This document shows, piece by piece, positions 45,152-56,539 of a stretch of 64,000 bases of DNA. The position numbers and the translations under genes are program-made. Source of the stretch: Batillaria attramentaria (taxonomy: Eukaryota; Mollusca; Gastropoda; Batillariidae); NCBI GenBank assembly GCA_018292915.2, contig JACVVK020000192.1, forward strand, positions 673,501 through 737,500. Reading direction: 5' to 3'. Numbering within the stretch: position 1 is the first letter of the stretch; every line of letters starts with the position of its first letter. The notes under the pieces are model-generated. The model searched no databases. It saw only the letters and a list, made by a program, of their open reading frames with translations, and was not told the DNA's origin.

Positions 45152-45395
45152 GTCTAAAGTTCTTTCTTCCTTTCTGAACACATGTATTTTCTTCTTTCTT
45201 TCTTTCTTTTTGTTTTTCTTTCTCTCAATATAAGACCTCACTTTTGACACCCCAAGTTTACCAATCTTTGGTTCTTCATGTCTGAAGTCCTCTCTTCATT
45301 TCTGTACGCATGTATTTTCTTCTTTCTTTTCGCCCTGCGGGTTTTTTTTCTCAATATGAGGGCTCACCTTTGACAACCCGAGTGACATTTGAGAG
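45152..45395. repeat. ~128-bp tandem duplication
   Basis: GTCTAAAGTTCTTTCTTCCT to CACTTTTGACACCCC (45152-45255) is repeated as GTCTGAAGTCCTCTCTTCAT to CACCTTTGACAACCC (45281-45380). Pyrimidine-rich units (TTTC)n fill the centre. Confidence 0.75.
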
Positions 45396-45700
45396 ACCCT
45401 TTGTGTGGCGTTTTATGACGAGTAGCCTAGGAAAGTCAATAAAGACTGAAAGTCTGTAACGCAGTTTAAAAACGAAATAGCAGGAGCATTTCGTATTCAC
45501 AGGAAGAAATAGTTGTCTATGTAGAAGAGCCTTAGCGAGAGAGAGAGAGAGAGAGAGAGACAGAGACAGAGAGAGGTATACAATGAAATGAAATGGAAGC
45601 TATTGACAACGGTAGAAGTTGTTTTTTGCGGACTAGTATTCGATCTTGTCTTTTCCTGAGATTCGCACATGCATAAAAATCTCATTTCATTCGTGAGAGA
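45396..45700. other. No gene; (GA)n tract
   Basis: A GA run at 45536-45575. A tail-like GTCAATAAAGACTGAAAGTC (45435-45454) hints at a retroposon end. Confidence 0.4.
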
Positions 45701-45706
45701 AAAACA

Positions 45707-45962
<256 letters not shown>

Positions 45963-46179
45963 ATCATCCCAACAATTCAATGTCCTCGCTACTTTCTCTT
46001 TTTATGACCCTGACAGTGGCAGACCTGGCTTTTCCGAGGAAGAATGGAGACACAAAACAAACGTTTTATTCCACGACAGTGGTACCATTCAACAGCACAC
46101 AAGCGTCAAATCGCTATTGAACTCACCCGTACTCTACTGCAGAAGTGGAACCAGTGACTCGACACATCTTTTCAAACCA

Positions 46180-46290
46180 TTCGCGGATATGAAAAGGCGG
46201 AAAAGAGACCGACTAAGGAAAGGATTCGAACCGGGTACCTTCTGTTCTGCTTTTCCACCCGATTAAGCGACTCTTCCGGTTCAGTGGCTG
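46180..46290 (-). repeat. tRNA-like SINE head
   Basis: On the minus strand GTACCCGGTTCGAATCCTTT is a B-box, preceded by GTCGCTTAATCGGGTGG as a weak A-box. It is not a recognised family, and I see no cloverleaf strong enough for a tRNA gene. Confidence 0.35.
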
Positions 46291-46320
46291 TCGCCCTGAG
46301 ATGAAACCCCCCCTGATGTA

Positions 46321-46355
<35 letters not shown>

Positions 46356-46721
46356 ATGGGCTGCACTTTACAATGGATACTGATCTTTTCAATACCGGTT
46401 GGTTTTGAGACTGAATGTGAGGGGGTTGGGGGGAGGGATGTTGGGAGGAGGGGGGGGGGAGTGGGCCGTTTGACCATTTTCTGTCTGCAGCCAAGTGTTA
46501 TTGCCTCTTTGTTTATTGTCCATATTGTAGTGCACGAAAGTCATCCATCCCTTGGGGGGGGGGGGGGGGGAGTTTGACCACAATAGCATCAGTCGTTCGT
46601 CTCACGGGCGGACGTGTACAGAAATTGTGTCGAGTGACTGGAAGGGAAAAGACGGTATCGTGTTGTGAAAACCAGATTCCTTTGCATGCTGAGTAATACA
46701 TCTGTTTCTTGGTTAACTGTT

Positions 46722-46842
46722 AAAAGTTCGAATCCCGGCTGGGCCCAACTATTTGTGCTGGCTTTTCCCCCGTTGCCCCGTCTTTGATATCACCCGTATG
46801 TGGTGGAAAAGGACGTTAAACCACCAAACATCCATCCACCCT
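46722..46842 (+). mobile_element. SINE A, 3' part
   Basis: GTTCGAATCCCGGCTGGGCC, AACTATTTGTGCTGGC, CGTTGCCCCGTCTTTGATAT and GTGGTGGAAAAGGACGTTAA. It starts within the B-box, so the A-box side is lost. Confidence 0.8.
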
Positions 46843-46849
46843 TTACTGT

Positions 46850-46917
46850 TCAAAGAAGCACCTACTGCTTTGTTTTTATCGTTGTTTGTTTAATTATTGG
46901 TTTTACTGCTGTCGCAG

Positions 46918-46949
<32 letters not shown>

Positions 46950-47600
46950 CAAAGTATAATACTGCTGTATTTGCCAAAATGAGGCAGGCAGCGGCGGCCA
47001 GGGGAAGTAATTATGCGACACCACTGATGTCCTCTGCGTTGGAATCTAGTTGGGTTTTTGTTGTTGTTGTTGTTTGTTTGTTGTTGTTTTTTTTATCTCA
47101 GCGTCGACAAAGTTGATCAGAGCAGACGGAGGGGGGAAAAAAAGTGGCAGCATAAAACGCCTGGGATCGAGCAGTGTTCCTGACTGTACTGATGACTCAA
47201 ACTAAAACAGCCTCGAATTTACCGTGCAGCTGAAATAGAAAACATCTCTCTCTCTCTCTCTCTCTCTGTAAAGACGCCGCTCTCTATCAAATTAAGCCCA
47301 GTGGCCACCCCGCCCCCTCGCCCTGTGTGTCAAGCGAGGTCAAGGAGTCGGCAGCTTGCACTGCGTTGAGTGAACTTTTCTTTTAGATAGTTTGTGACAT
47401 GCATGAATCTAATTTGCGACCAGCCTTGCCTCCACTTTCGGGCCAATTGTCGACTAACGCAATCAGACCTCACTCACTTCACCCCCGCCATTCCCTCTCC
47501 GAGTCCCTACCGTCTTTGCTCGTTACCCCCCCCCCCCCACCCAATCCCCTCCCCCGTGCCCACCCACCCACCCACACCGGCACACACACACGCACACACA
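46850..47600. other. No gene recognised; (GTT)n
   Basis: GTT runs at 46919-46949 and 47055-47090 and a (TC)n tract at 47246-47268. No genes. Confidence 0.4.
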
Positions 47601-47609
47601 CACTGAATT

Positions 47610-47758
47610 GGAAGTTTAACGTCCTTTTCCACCGCGTATGAGTGATATCAACGTCGGGGCAACGAGAAAAAGCCAGCACAAATTTTTGGCCCCACTCGGG
47701 ATTCGAACTCACGACCCGAGCATTGAGAGTCCAGTGCTCTACCATTCGGCTATCCCGC
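47610..47758 (-). mobile_element. SINE A
   Basis: TTTAACGTCCTTTTCCACCG, GTGATATCAACGTCGGGGCA, GATTCGAACTCACGACCCGA and CAGTGCTCTACCATTCGGC. Poly-C and CA runs follow. Confidence 0.85.
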
Positions 47759-47778
47759 CCCCCCCCCCCCCCATATCT

Positions 47779-47809
<31 letters not shown>

Positions 47810-47819
47810 GGGAGAGCAC

Positions 47820-48554
47820 CCCAACTGAACAATATTCAATCCAGACACAATCAGTGATGGGTCTCTTATATTAGTTATATATTATTATAATTATATGATT
47901 TATCCTTGACGGTTGTTGTCAGTTGTTGTGTCTTTTTTTGTTTTTCACCACCACCACTTGCTTTTCTTTCCATGTTGCAGCATGTACGTTCTCAACTTCG
48001 CGTGTCCGGCTGAGGGCAGACAGCGCATGGCGTGGTCGTAATGAAGCGGGAGACGACAGGCAGGCATTGGGATGGAAACCCGACGTTTATCAAGGACGAC
48101 ATGACCTCCCCCTTCCTCCCCCACCCCTCCCTTCCTGCCCCACAGCCGGCCTCCCACCCCTTCCCCCTCCCTCTGCCAGTCCACGTGGCACCAGCAGCTG
48201 CACGGCAGTGTTTTACAAAGTTTTGTTCTCTTGCAATTTACCCGTCACGAAACTCTTCCTACGTGAAACAGAAATCTAATTGTGTATACTCCTGCAAAGT
48301 GAATCTACTGCCAAGAATGCAGCACAGAGACTTAAGTTCCTAGCCAGCTTTCCGCCATGCGAGAAGTTTCATAATACACCAACTTATTTATCTATTTCAT
48401 CATTAGATGATATTCATTCGTGGGGTCTGATTTTAAATTAACCGACCTCCCCCACCCCCTCCCCCACAACCCCAACAAAAAAAGGGGAAAAAAAAGACCA
48501 ACACTGAACAAAATGAAAACACACACACACACACACACACACTGACACACACAC

Positions 48555-48586
<32 letters not shown>

Positions 48587-49598
48587 CAACTGACAATTTA
48601 CGTTACATCTAAAAAATAAAGAAAAAAATACAGACACCCCCCTCTCCCCTCTCCGTTCAGTTCCCACTGCAACGTGGGAACAGATCATTTCAGTCATGAT
48701 GACAAACCCACACGTCACCTGACATCTGAGACGATTCATTTTAAAGTGGTCAACAGCCGCGCTCACACATCCGCGCTATGAACGCCATTTTCGCGTAATC
48801 TCCGTTTTCAGATAAATCGCTCTCATGAAATCAGATACCAGTCAAGGGCAGATCATAATGCATACTTTGCCGCCAGCAGTTGGCTCCCCTTTTATCAAGC
48901 TGACACCGTATCGCACGTGCTACACGAAAGCGAGGCTAATGAGGCCCTGTGCGTAGATCAGGCATGCTGCCTGTTATCAGCGTCAGAGATCTGCCTCTGT
49001 AGCATGGCGGGTAGTAGATGGATGCGGCAGGCATGTGTTTTTATTCGCTATCTGTAGTGGCCACGCACTTGTGCCTTTTTTTTTTGAAGAGCCGAGGTCT
49101 GTGCTGAGGTTATATTTTCAGTGCGTTAAAGTGCGTAGGGCCATTTTAACTTTTGTCCCTTGCGGATCTTTCTCCTGTCGTGATGAATTTCCCATAAACG
49201 AAAGCCGCCCGCATCACTGTGTTTCTGATTGCGAACACTGGTAGGGTGGAAAAAAGGCAAACGGGTGGGGGTGGGGAGGGGGGGGGGGAGAAGGGCGGAG
49301 GGGGAATACGGCAGGGGGGGGGGGAGCTGTTGGTGGTGATGCCAGCTTTGAAGTTTAAAAGTCAAGTTATAGGAAAAAGTTATGTTCCCTGTGGAAATTG
49401 TGACCGTTTAAAAAAAAAGTATTTTATTTGTTTATATCTTTATTCTATATATATTTTTGTTCATATATTTATTTATTTATATATTTTTAATGTATTTATT
49501 TTATTTTAGGTATTTTGTTATTATTATTTTGAGGGGTGTGTGTGGGGGGGGGGGGTGGGGGTGGGAGGAGGGTGGGTACGACTTCGCAGTAGCTAATA
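47820..49598. other. No gene recognised
   Basis: C-rich and CA-rich tracts (48515-48595) occur. A stretch at 48770-49010 (containing GCACGTGC and ATAATGCATACTTTG) is not repetitive and not coding. It could be a regulatory block but has no supporting evidence. G-rich runs lie at 49267-49325. Confidence 0.4.
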
Positions 49599-49803
49599 GG
49601 CAGATTTAGTAGGACTTCGTAAGGAGGACTTCGCTGAGCAGCGTAACCCATTTGCATGTAAATTAGGCTCACACGGCAGAGGCCGCGAGCTGCTAACGCG
49701 CTGCGACTGATTGGCTAATGGTACCCCTAACGTGCCTAATTTACATGCAAATGGGTTACGCTGCTCAGCGAAGTCCTCCGTACGAAGTCCTACTAAATCT
49801 GCC
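49599..49803. mobile_element. 205-bp palindromic MITE
   Basis: The left arm GGCAGATTTAGTAGGACTTC and the right arm (its reverse complement) match over 70 bp with a single mismatch near the tenth codon-length position (TAAGG versus TACGG). A 65-bp unpaired centre separates them. TAATA lies on both sides (49594-49598 and 49804-49808), a 5-bp or TA-type duplication. Each arm has a perfect octamer ATTTGCAT. There is no coding sequence. The near-identical arms imply a recent copy. Confidence 0.85.
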
Positions 49804-49809
49804 TAATAC

Positions 49810-50010
49810 TGGATATTCGGCGCTAGGAAACCCTACCGTTGAGGGCCAGTAGTCGCGGGTGCTGTGCTATAACTAGGACAAGGGTACGCGCATGCAAGGA
49901 ACGGACAATACTACTATACAAAATGATAAACAGGCAGAGAAAACAATAATGAAAATAAAAAAGTAATGAAAAAAGAAAGTAACAGTTGTTTGGAAAACTG
50001 TCACTGTAAT
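49810..50010. other. No gene recognised
   Basis: Nothing further recognised between the palindrome and the following CA run. Confidence 0.35.
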
Positions 50011-50012
50011 TG

Positions 50013-50120
<108 letters not shown>

Positions 50121-50174
50121 GTAAGCCTATACATAGATAAACAGCCAAACGAGCTAGATACATTGAATAAAACA

Positions 50175-50295
50175 GTCTGTCGGGAGGGGTTTATTATTCA
50201 CAGCTTGAGGAGGTTCAAAACAAGTGGTTACCGGGCTGCTCATCGGGGATTTCTCTCCGGGTTATTAAGTTATTCCTCCCCCAGCAAAATAGAAA
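50175..50295 (+). repeat. SINE C-like degenerate body
   Basis: GGGGATTTCTCTCCGGGTTA and TTATTCCTCCCCCAGC resemble the SINE C body (TCTCTCCGGGTACTCCGG, CTTCCTCCCC). Confidence 0.35.
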
Positions 50296-50319
50296 AATAG
50301 GATAGGCATTGGGTGGCGA

Positions 50320-50415
50320 TGCACCGCGGCGACGCGCTTCCCTCGGGGGAAGCAGCCAGAAATTCCCGAAAAGGGATAATAAAGTTTAATAAAATAAAAA
50401 AATAAAAATAAAAAA
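50320..50415 (+). repeat. LINE-like 3' end (AATAAAGTT tail)
   Basis: CGAAAAGGGATAATAAAGTT then TAATAAAATAAAAAAATAAA. A polyadenylation signal followed by an A-rich tail. Confidence 0.5.
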
Positions 50416-50669
50416 GTGCGAGGTAGAACATCTTCCAACTTCAAACTTAGTTTGACCCTTGACCCGGTCATCCCTTTAAAGTTTCCGTGTGTTGATTCCT
50501 AATCCACCTCCGGTGAAGATCAGTGACAAATAAAATTTTAAGAAGGCGCACGCTGACATACAACAAAACCTACACGGGAGATAACCCAGTCCATTCATCA
50601 AAGCGCGAAAGTAGATTTACACGGACATGAATCGGCAGAACAAATTAATTTTCACCTCATGGAGTGAAT

Positions 50670-50815
50670 GTCCCCGAAGATGGCCCCAACTGCTGTCCGA
50701 AACATTGCTTCTTTTGATCCCTGACAGACCCCCTCCCGACGGCACCCGAATTCTCCTCAGCCGGAAGATGGTCTCCATCACCGTCCGAAACTTGCTTCTT
50801 TTCATTACCACGGCA
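50670..50815. repeat. ~95-bp tandem duplicate with CGAAAC motifs
   Basis: CCCGAAGATGGCCCCAACTG, TGTCCGAAACATTGCTTCTT and the second copy CCGGAAGATGGTCTCCATCA, CCGTCCGAAACTTGCTTCTT. The order GAAGATGG then GTCCGAAAC resembles remains of hammerhead-type cores from retroelement ends, but stems are not preserved. Confidence 0.4.
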
Positions 50816-50819
50816 CCCT

Positions 50820-51299
50820 GATGTCCCCTCCGCTGCTGCTTCACCTGGGTAGCCCGGTACCCCGAAGTACTGCGCAGCGTGTCACTCCATCCATCCGGAT
50901 TTGAAGGCTATAATTTTACTCGACTTTACCAACCATAAAACATCTTTCAGGGATTTACCCCCGCACTGGGCCCCCAGGCACGGTTTCTTTTCCCGCTTGT
51001 ACTTTTGTCCTAGGTTCCGACCATGGATGACGTGATCATGAAGGTACATGATGTGAATTGTATCACAGCGAATGATTCTCACGAAAAAACAACAACAACA
51101 ACAACAAAACCCATTATGGCACAAAAACACTGTACACACCAAAAGACGGCTTCAGTTGTTCACTGAAAAGGTAGTCGACCACCTCTTGTCTGCGCGATTA
51201 CACTATGTATTACATTGCCAGTCTGTTCTCAAAAACGGAAACAGATCAAAAGCACAGATTCAGTGTAAATTTGTAAAGTATTTTATGCTGCCCCTGAGT
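50820..51299. other. No gene recognised
   Basis: Nothing supported. A CAA run lies near 51089-51108. Confidence 0.35.
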
Positions 51300-51311
51300 A
51301 AATGTTAGGTT

Positions 51312-51752
51312 TTAGGTTTTCTGTTTTTTGTTTTTAGTTTCATCTTTCCTCCTTGACAGAATCTAGCGCAACCCAGTGGAGGGTTGTTGGTTTAAACAAT
51401 TTTTATTCATTTTGAACAAATAGAAAATGCACTCACACAATTTCCACGAGGCCCAGCACAACAAGTTAAAAACTTATAAATCTGCTCATAAGTGGAGGGT
51501 TGTTGTTGTAGTTGTTATTGTTTTCGTTGTTGTGAGTGCACATAGAATCTCTCTCTCTCTCTCTCTCTCTCTTCTCTTCTCTTCTCTGTAGTTTTAATCT
51601 ATCATAATTACTTACCAGTTTAGTCTGCCATGTCAGTGCTGTCAGTATGTACTTTTCCCCACTGATCATTAACATAAGCGGTGCCGCTTGTTTATGCTCA
51701 CTATCTGTTTACTTGAACGACTTGTCAGTATTACAATAAACCTGTTTACACC
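51312..51752 (+). mobile_element. Retroposon C3 with nested insert
   Basis: C3 between perfect 12-bp duplications AAATGTTAGGTT (51300-51311 and 51753-51764). Head TCCTCCTTGACAGAATCTAG, AGCGCAACCCAGTGGAG, (TC)n at 51549-51580, and 3' end ACAATAAACCTGTTTACACC. Carries an insert at 51390-51491. Confidence 0.88.
51390..51491 (-). mobile_element. Truncated retroposon inside C3
   Basis: A 102-bp block flanked by 14-bp duplications GTGGAGGGTTGTTG (51376-51389 and 51492-51505). On the minus strand it ends with ATGAATAAAAATTGTTTAAA, so only the 3' end of a different element is present. Confidence 0.75.
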
Positions 51753-51984
51753 AAATGTTAGGTTGCTTGTGTATGTGGACAAACGTTTTCAGTGATTTGT
51801 TGTCGTTGTTTTTGTTGCTGTTGTTGTTCTTGTTGTTACTGTTGTTGTTGTTTGGTCAGAGCCCATATCTGCTCTATTGAGCTGGGGCGCTTTATGCCTA
51901 CGAATCCGGGTCACTACAGCTTAAGGTTAAAAGTCCTCCGTTGTCATTCGTGCCCGGGTATCTTGCAGGTTACAGCAGTAATTC

Positions 51985-52206
51985 TACATACATACATACA
52001 TACATACATACATACATACATACTATGGACAGAAGTCCTTATACATACATACATACATACATACATACATACATACATACATACATACTATGGACAGAAG
52101 TCCTTATACATACATACATACATACATACATACATACATACATACATACATACTATGGACAGAAGTCCTTATACATACATACATACATACATACATACAT
52201 ACATAC
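51985..52206. repeat. 65-bp (CATA)n plus spacer tandem
   Basis: TACTATGGACAGAAGTCCTT recurs at 52021, 52086 and 52151, and as TACCATGGACGGAAGTTGG at 52204. Spacing is 65, 65 and 53 bp, and the gaps between them are (CATA)n. Confidence 0.92.
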
Positions 52207-52223
52207 CATGGACGGAAGTTGGG

Positions 52224-52384
52224 GGAGCCGGGGTGCCCAGATGGTAGAACACTGATTGGACTTTCAATGCTCGGGTCGTGAGTTCGAATACCGGCTGCGG
52301 CAACATATTTGTGCTGGCCTTTTTCTCGTCGCCCCGTCTTCCGTGGTGGAAAAGAACGTTAAACTCCAGAACACCCACCCACCC
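52224..52384 (+). mobile_element. SINE A
   Basis: Head (GAGCCGGGGTGCCCAGATGG, GAGTTCGAATACCGGC), body missing part of GATATC, and tail GTGGTGGAAAAGAACGTTAA. Flanking ATGGACGGAAGT and ATGGACATAAGT may be a target duplication, but both belong to the adjacent tandem spacer, so it is uncertain. Confidence 0.85.
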
Positions 52385-52394
52385 TATGGACATA

Positions 52395-53198
52395 AGTCGA
52401 GCGGGAAAAGGAAAGCATGCCTCCCCCCCCCCCCCCCATCACCCACCCTCCGCCTGACCCTCCTCCCTTCAATGAACTCCGCCTCACTGAAAAGTGTCTG
52501 GCGAACGCAGCAAGGTGGGAGCGAGGTAACAGATTAATGATGCGAGGACAAAAGATGGGATGTTAAAGTCGACGTAGACCAATAAAACAGTGTCACCCAA
52601 GATGGCGACACGCGTGGTGGCTGATGGTCTAGCGAATCTGACTGCCTTTCGTGAAAGGGTGTAGGATTTCCACCCCATATAGGACGTGATCATGGGGTGT
52701 CTTGAAATAAAAGCGGGGTAGAGACAACAGTCAGATATATGTCAGTATACGTTGTACAAATACTGGGGGAGGCGAATTGTATGGTTGGTGACTTTTAAAA
52801 TGGCGAAGAAATTCATCAGGACGGTGTTAACGGGAAAGAAAGTGTTTGTCAGAGACCCGTGACATCAGTCTTGCTACAAAAGTGGTAGGCTGGTACTGTA
52901 TCGTGTATCACCAGATATATGTGAATAGGTGTAGTTTGGTCTAAACAGCGTAATTGCCAGTTTTACCTTTCACTTCGTTGACAGTGGCGACACGGCCTGT
53001 GGGGAAAAAAAGGGAGAAGAAAACAAATGTAGTGTGAACGGAAGACATGACCAGCTTCCTCAGACAGAACGCATTCGTTTGAAACAGTCTGAGCACTTTT
53101 AAAAACTCTTGTATTGTGTCCCTGTGCTCTGGAAGCGGGTTACGTGAACCCTTGCTAGCCCGTATGTCTTTCGACATACTGTAGTTTCTACGCCTCGA

Positions 53199-53234
<36 letters not shown>

Positions 53235-53255
53235 GACTGAGGAGAGCCGTGTTAG
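52395..53255. other. No gene recognised
   Basis: Nothing recognised. A poly-C run at 52424-52437 and a (CA)n run at 53201-53231. Confidence 0.4.
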
Positions 53256-53259
53256 CCGG

Positions 53260-53440
53260 ATTGATTGATTTACTGACTTTCACCGCTACGGCCATGAGTT
53301 CTAATCCCGACTTGGAGCAAAACATTTGTACTGGCTGTATTCTCGCTATCTCGTCGTTGGTAAACAACAACAACAACAACAACAGCAAAACCAAATCTTC
53401 ACCTACAGTGGAAAAGGGCGCCAAACCCGTTCAAACAACA
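53260..53440 (+). mobile_element. SINE A-like, degenerate
   Basis: GCCATGAGTTCTAATCCCGA, CTTGGAGCAAAACATTTGTA, ATTCTCGCTATCTCGTC, and GTGGAAAAGGGCGCCAAACC. An added (CAA)n stretch sits in the body. Confidence 0.6.
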
Positions 53441-53451
53441 TAACGACCAGT

Positions 53452-53452
<1 letters not shown>

Positions 53453-53491
<39 letters not shown>
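53453..53491. repeat. (AC)n microsatellite
   Basis: A short pure AC run. Confidence 0.9.
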
Positions 53492-53499
53492 TGTGACAC

Positions 53500-54023
53500 A
53501 CACCGTCGCCAGACTGCTTTCAGTTTCCGCCACTGACCAACCCACCACCATCTCTGTGTCACCGGTTCCCTTTCAGATTGAAGCACGTGCGACACAAATT
53601 GTGCACTAAAGGCGTTGCCGTCAGGTCACATGGCCGCCAGACCTCTCTCGCTAATGGCATCGCCCGAGTTGGAAGAGGACGAAGTAGCCGGCAGACGCGC
53701 GTCTCCTCCACCCGAAGCTCTGAAACTATTTGAGCAGAAAATAATGATATGGTTCGCCCGACCGGGACCTTTAAATGGCGTCCTGCGTTGACCTGGACTG
53801 AGGAACCAATATGTCTGTCTCCTGTTTCGTGGCGGTGGCTGTCAAAACTGCTGCAAGTTGTTATGAAGCTAATAGTCCTGGACGGAGTGTCTGGGCTGGG
53901 GGTGGGGGGGGGGGGGGGGGAGGGGGTGGGAGTGGGGGAGGCCGGATTGGTTCAAGTTAGTATGGGGCATAGGGTTCACCTTCGGTAGTGTCTACACACA
54001 CACACACACACACACACACAGAG

Positions 54024-54117
<94 letters not shown>

Positions 54118-54360
54118 CGTGTGGCAGCCTCTGTTTTCTGCACTGGATTTTCTTCCTAATTAAGTGGCCGGTTCTACATTAATAGGGATGATCTCCATAT
54201 TTTCTGAAGTAAAAAAAAAAAAGTCTTCCAAATACAGATTTACCTGAGCGTGAGTGAGTTGCTAAACACTAGCGCACGAAGCCGTCAACAGAAAATGACA
54301 CTGAGTTGATAACGATGATGACAATGATGATATCAGTCCGGCATCATGTACAGAAAAATA

Positions 54361-54432
<72 letters not shown>

Positions 54433-54755
54433 AGAGAGAAAGAGATTCGCCGAATGACGACCATAAACGTCTGTCCCAACTTTCACCCAGTAGCAGGGGA
54501 GATAAGTGATAAGACAACCAAAGGGCTCCGTCCCGGAGAACTCCCATAAGCCCCGAGAAGTTACACAGCTGTTCCGAGGAAATTCGGCGTAATGAAGAAA
54601 AGATCAAAGAGGTATTCCTCCAATCTTCGGCCGGCTTTCATACGAGCCAAAAGGCATGACGGCTTGAAAGAATGTGGCTTAAAGATTAGATAAGTTGGCG
54701 GTGGTAACGTATGTGAAGAAAACTGACGCACGCACGCACGCTCGCGCGTATCACG

Positions 54756-54810
<55 letters not shown>
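53500..54810. other. No gene; microsatellites
   Basis: G-rich block 53904-53937, (AC)n with (GCAC)n 53993-54116, (TC)n(CA)n(GA)n 54363-54445, and (GCAC)/(CA) 54723-54807. No coding sequence recognised. Confidence 0.5.
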
Positions 54811-54811
<1 letters not shown>

Positions 54812-54960
54812 CACTGGTAGAGCGTTGGACTCTCAATGCTCGGGTCGTGAGTTCGCCGAATCCCAGCTGGGGCCAAACATGTATCTGCCGGTGCTGGCTT
54901 TTTCTCGTTGAACCGTCTTTGATACCATCTTTACGAGATGGAAAAGGATGTTCAGTAGAC
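54812..54960 (+). mobile_element. SINE A
   Basis: ACTGGTAGAGCGTTGGACTC, GTCGTGAGTTCGCCGAATCC, a diverged body and GAGATGGAAAAGGATGTT. A 2-bp insertion disrupts the B-box. Confidence 0.75.
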
Positions 54961-54975
54961 TTCCACCCCCTCACT

Positions 54976-54977
<2 letters not shown>

Positions 54978-55019
<42 letters not shown>

Positions 55020-55040
55020 TCTCTCTTTCTCTCTCAGTCT
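54978..55040. repeat. (AC)n(TC)n microsatellite
   Basis: An AC run followed by a short TC-rich tract. Confidence 0.9.
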
Positions 55041-55333
55041 CTCTTATTCACTCCGCCCTCAGCTACTCGTATTTGAATCGCTTCGCTAATTTGCAACATT
55101 TACAAACGACACGTATTGAGCTTGGGCCAAAAAACACACGTTCTCCTTAACTACCAGTTTCAATAGGAAGTGAAGCTGTCGGCTTTGCCGCCTGGGTAAC
55201 CGTCAACATTGAAATGGAAGCGGCTGAGGGGGTAGGAGGGGAGGAGACAACATTTGAACATCATGCCTGATTGTACCCTTGTTCGAGATGGTTGGGCAAA
55301 TTGCGAGTGCTCATGGGATGGCTGTGCGTGACT

Positions 55334-55730
55334 GCGACTCTCTCTCTCTCTCCCACTAGCCCCCCCCCCCCCTCTCTCTCTCCCCACTAGCCCCCCCCCC
55401 CTCTCTCTCTCTCTCTCTGAGTTTCCATCGCTGTCTCTCTGCCTCTCTCTATCTCTCTCTCTGTCTCTCTGCTTCTCTTTCACCTTAGCCGCCCCTCCCC
55501 CCCCCCCCCCCCCCCCTCTCTCTTTCTGAGTTTCCATCTCTCTCTCTCTGCTTCTCTTTCACCCTACCCCCCCCCCCCTCTCTCTCTCTCCCTCTCTCTC
55601 TCCGGCTCCCTCTCCCTCTCTCAGTCTCGCTCTCAGTCTCTCTCTCCCCGCCGTCTACCCCCCCCCCCGCCCCTCTCTCTCTCTCTCTCTCGCTGCGTCC
55701 CCCCATCCCCCCTCCCCATCTCTCTCAATT
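55334..55730. repeat. Pyrimidine-rich tract with (TC)n and poly-C
   Basis: About 400 bp almost only C and T on the plus strand. TC runs alternate with poly-C runs (e.g. 55363-55373, 55390-55400, 55497-55517, 55567-55578). A polypurine strand of this length can form triplex DNA. Confidence 0.9.
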
Positions 55731-55734
55731 TTAC

Positions 55735-56340
55735 AGCCACCGGCTATTTTTTTCTTTGGGGAAATTCAAACCACTTCAAGCGAGCGAACTTCGCTTAAAG
55801 TGATGGCAGAGCTGAAGAATATTGATTCAACTCGGTGTCACATCGAGAGTTGCTTGGCGTTTTGTGGGCTTGACACTAACCCCAAATTCAATGCAAAAAA
55901 ACACTAGAAATATTAAGGTCGGTTTTGACGTTTCAAATTCCCATCACTGACTTCTGCTGTTGACAGGTAATCAGGGATGGGTGGGGAGTATGGATCAGGA
56001 GGTGGGGGGAGGCAGGGAGGAGGGGGGGGGGGAGGTTAGAGAGGAGGAGGCTTATCGTCTTCTCTCCACCGTGAAGGTAAGTACGTGTATTAACACATTT
56101 TGTACCGCGCACGCGTATTTCGGTTTTGGCCCAGTATGCGAAAATCACCCAAGATTCCTTGAGGGCTCTTACTGCAACAAACACGAGTATGATCAATGTG
56201 CAACACTCCCACTAAGCCAAACTTACATTCATGCAACTTTGAATGAATTAATTTTGATTTTTTTAAATTTTTTTTTCGTGAGGCCACTGGTGCACATCCC
56301 CAAAGTTTCTTGGTAGGAATTGAGTTAAAGACTGGAGCAC
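55735..56340. other. No gene recognised
   Basis: A G-rich segment (55978-56058) and ordinary sequence. No domain seen. Confidence 0.4.
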
Positions 56341-56345
56341 TGGGA

Positions 56346-56523
56346 GGGAGGGTGGGTGGGGTGTTTGGGAGTTTAACGTCCTTTTCCACCACATACGGGT
56401 GATAGCAAAGACAGGGCAACGATGAAAAAGCCAGCACAACTATTTGGCCCCAGCCGGGATTCGAACTCACGACCCGAGCATTGGAAGTCCAACGCTCTGC
56501 CATTCGGCCACCCCGGCTCCCCT
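56346..56523 (-). mobile_element. SINE A, full length
   Basis: Full reverse copy. GGAGCACTGGGA (56334-56345) and GGGGCACTGGGA (56524-56535) flank it as a 12-bp duplication with one mismatch. Tail GGGTGTTTGGGAGTTTAACG, head AACTCACGACCCGAGCATTG then GCCATTCGGCCACCCCGGC. Confidence 0.92.
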
Positions 56524-56539
56524 GGGGCACTGGGAAGTA

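Noticed and set aside
46180..46290. tRNA gene on the minus strand
   Set aside because: Only the B-box is convincing. The A-box and stems do not make a cloverleaf.
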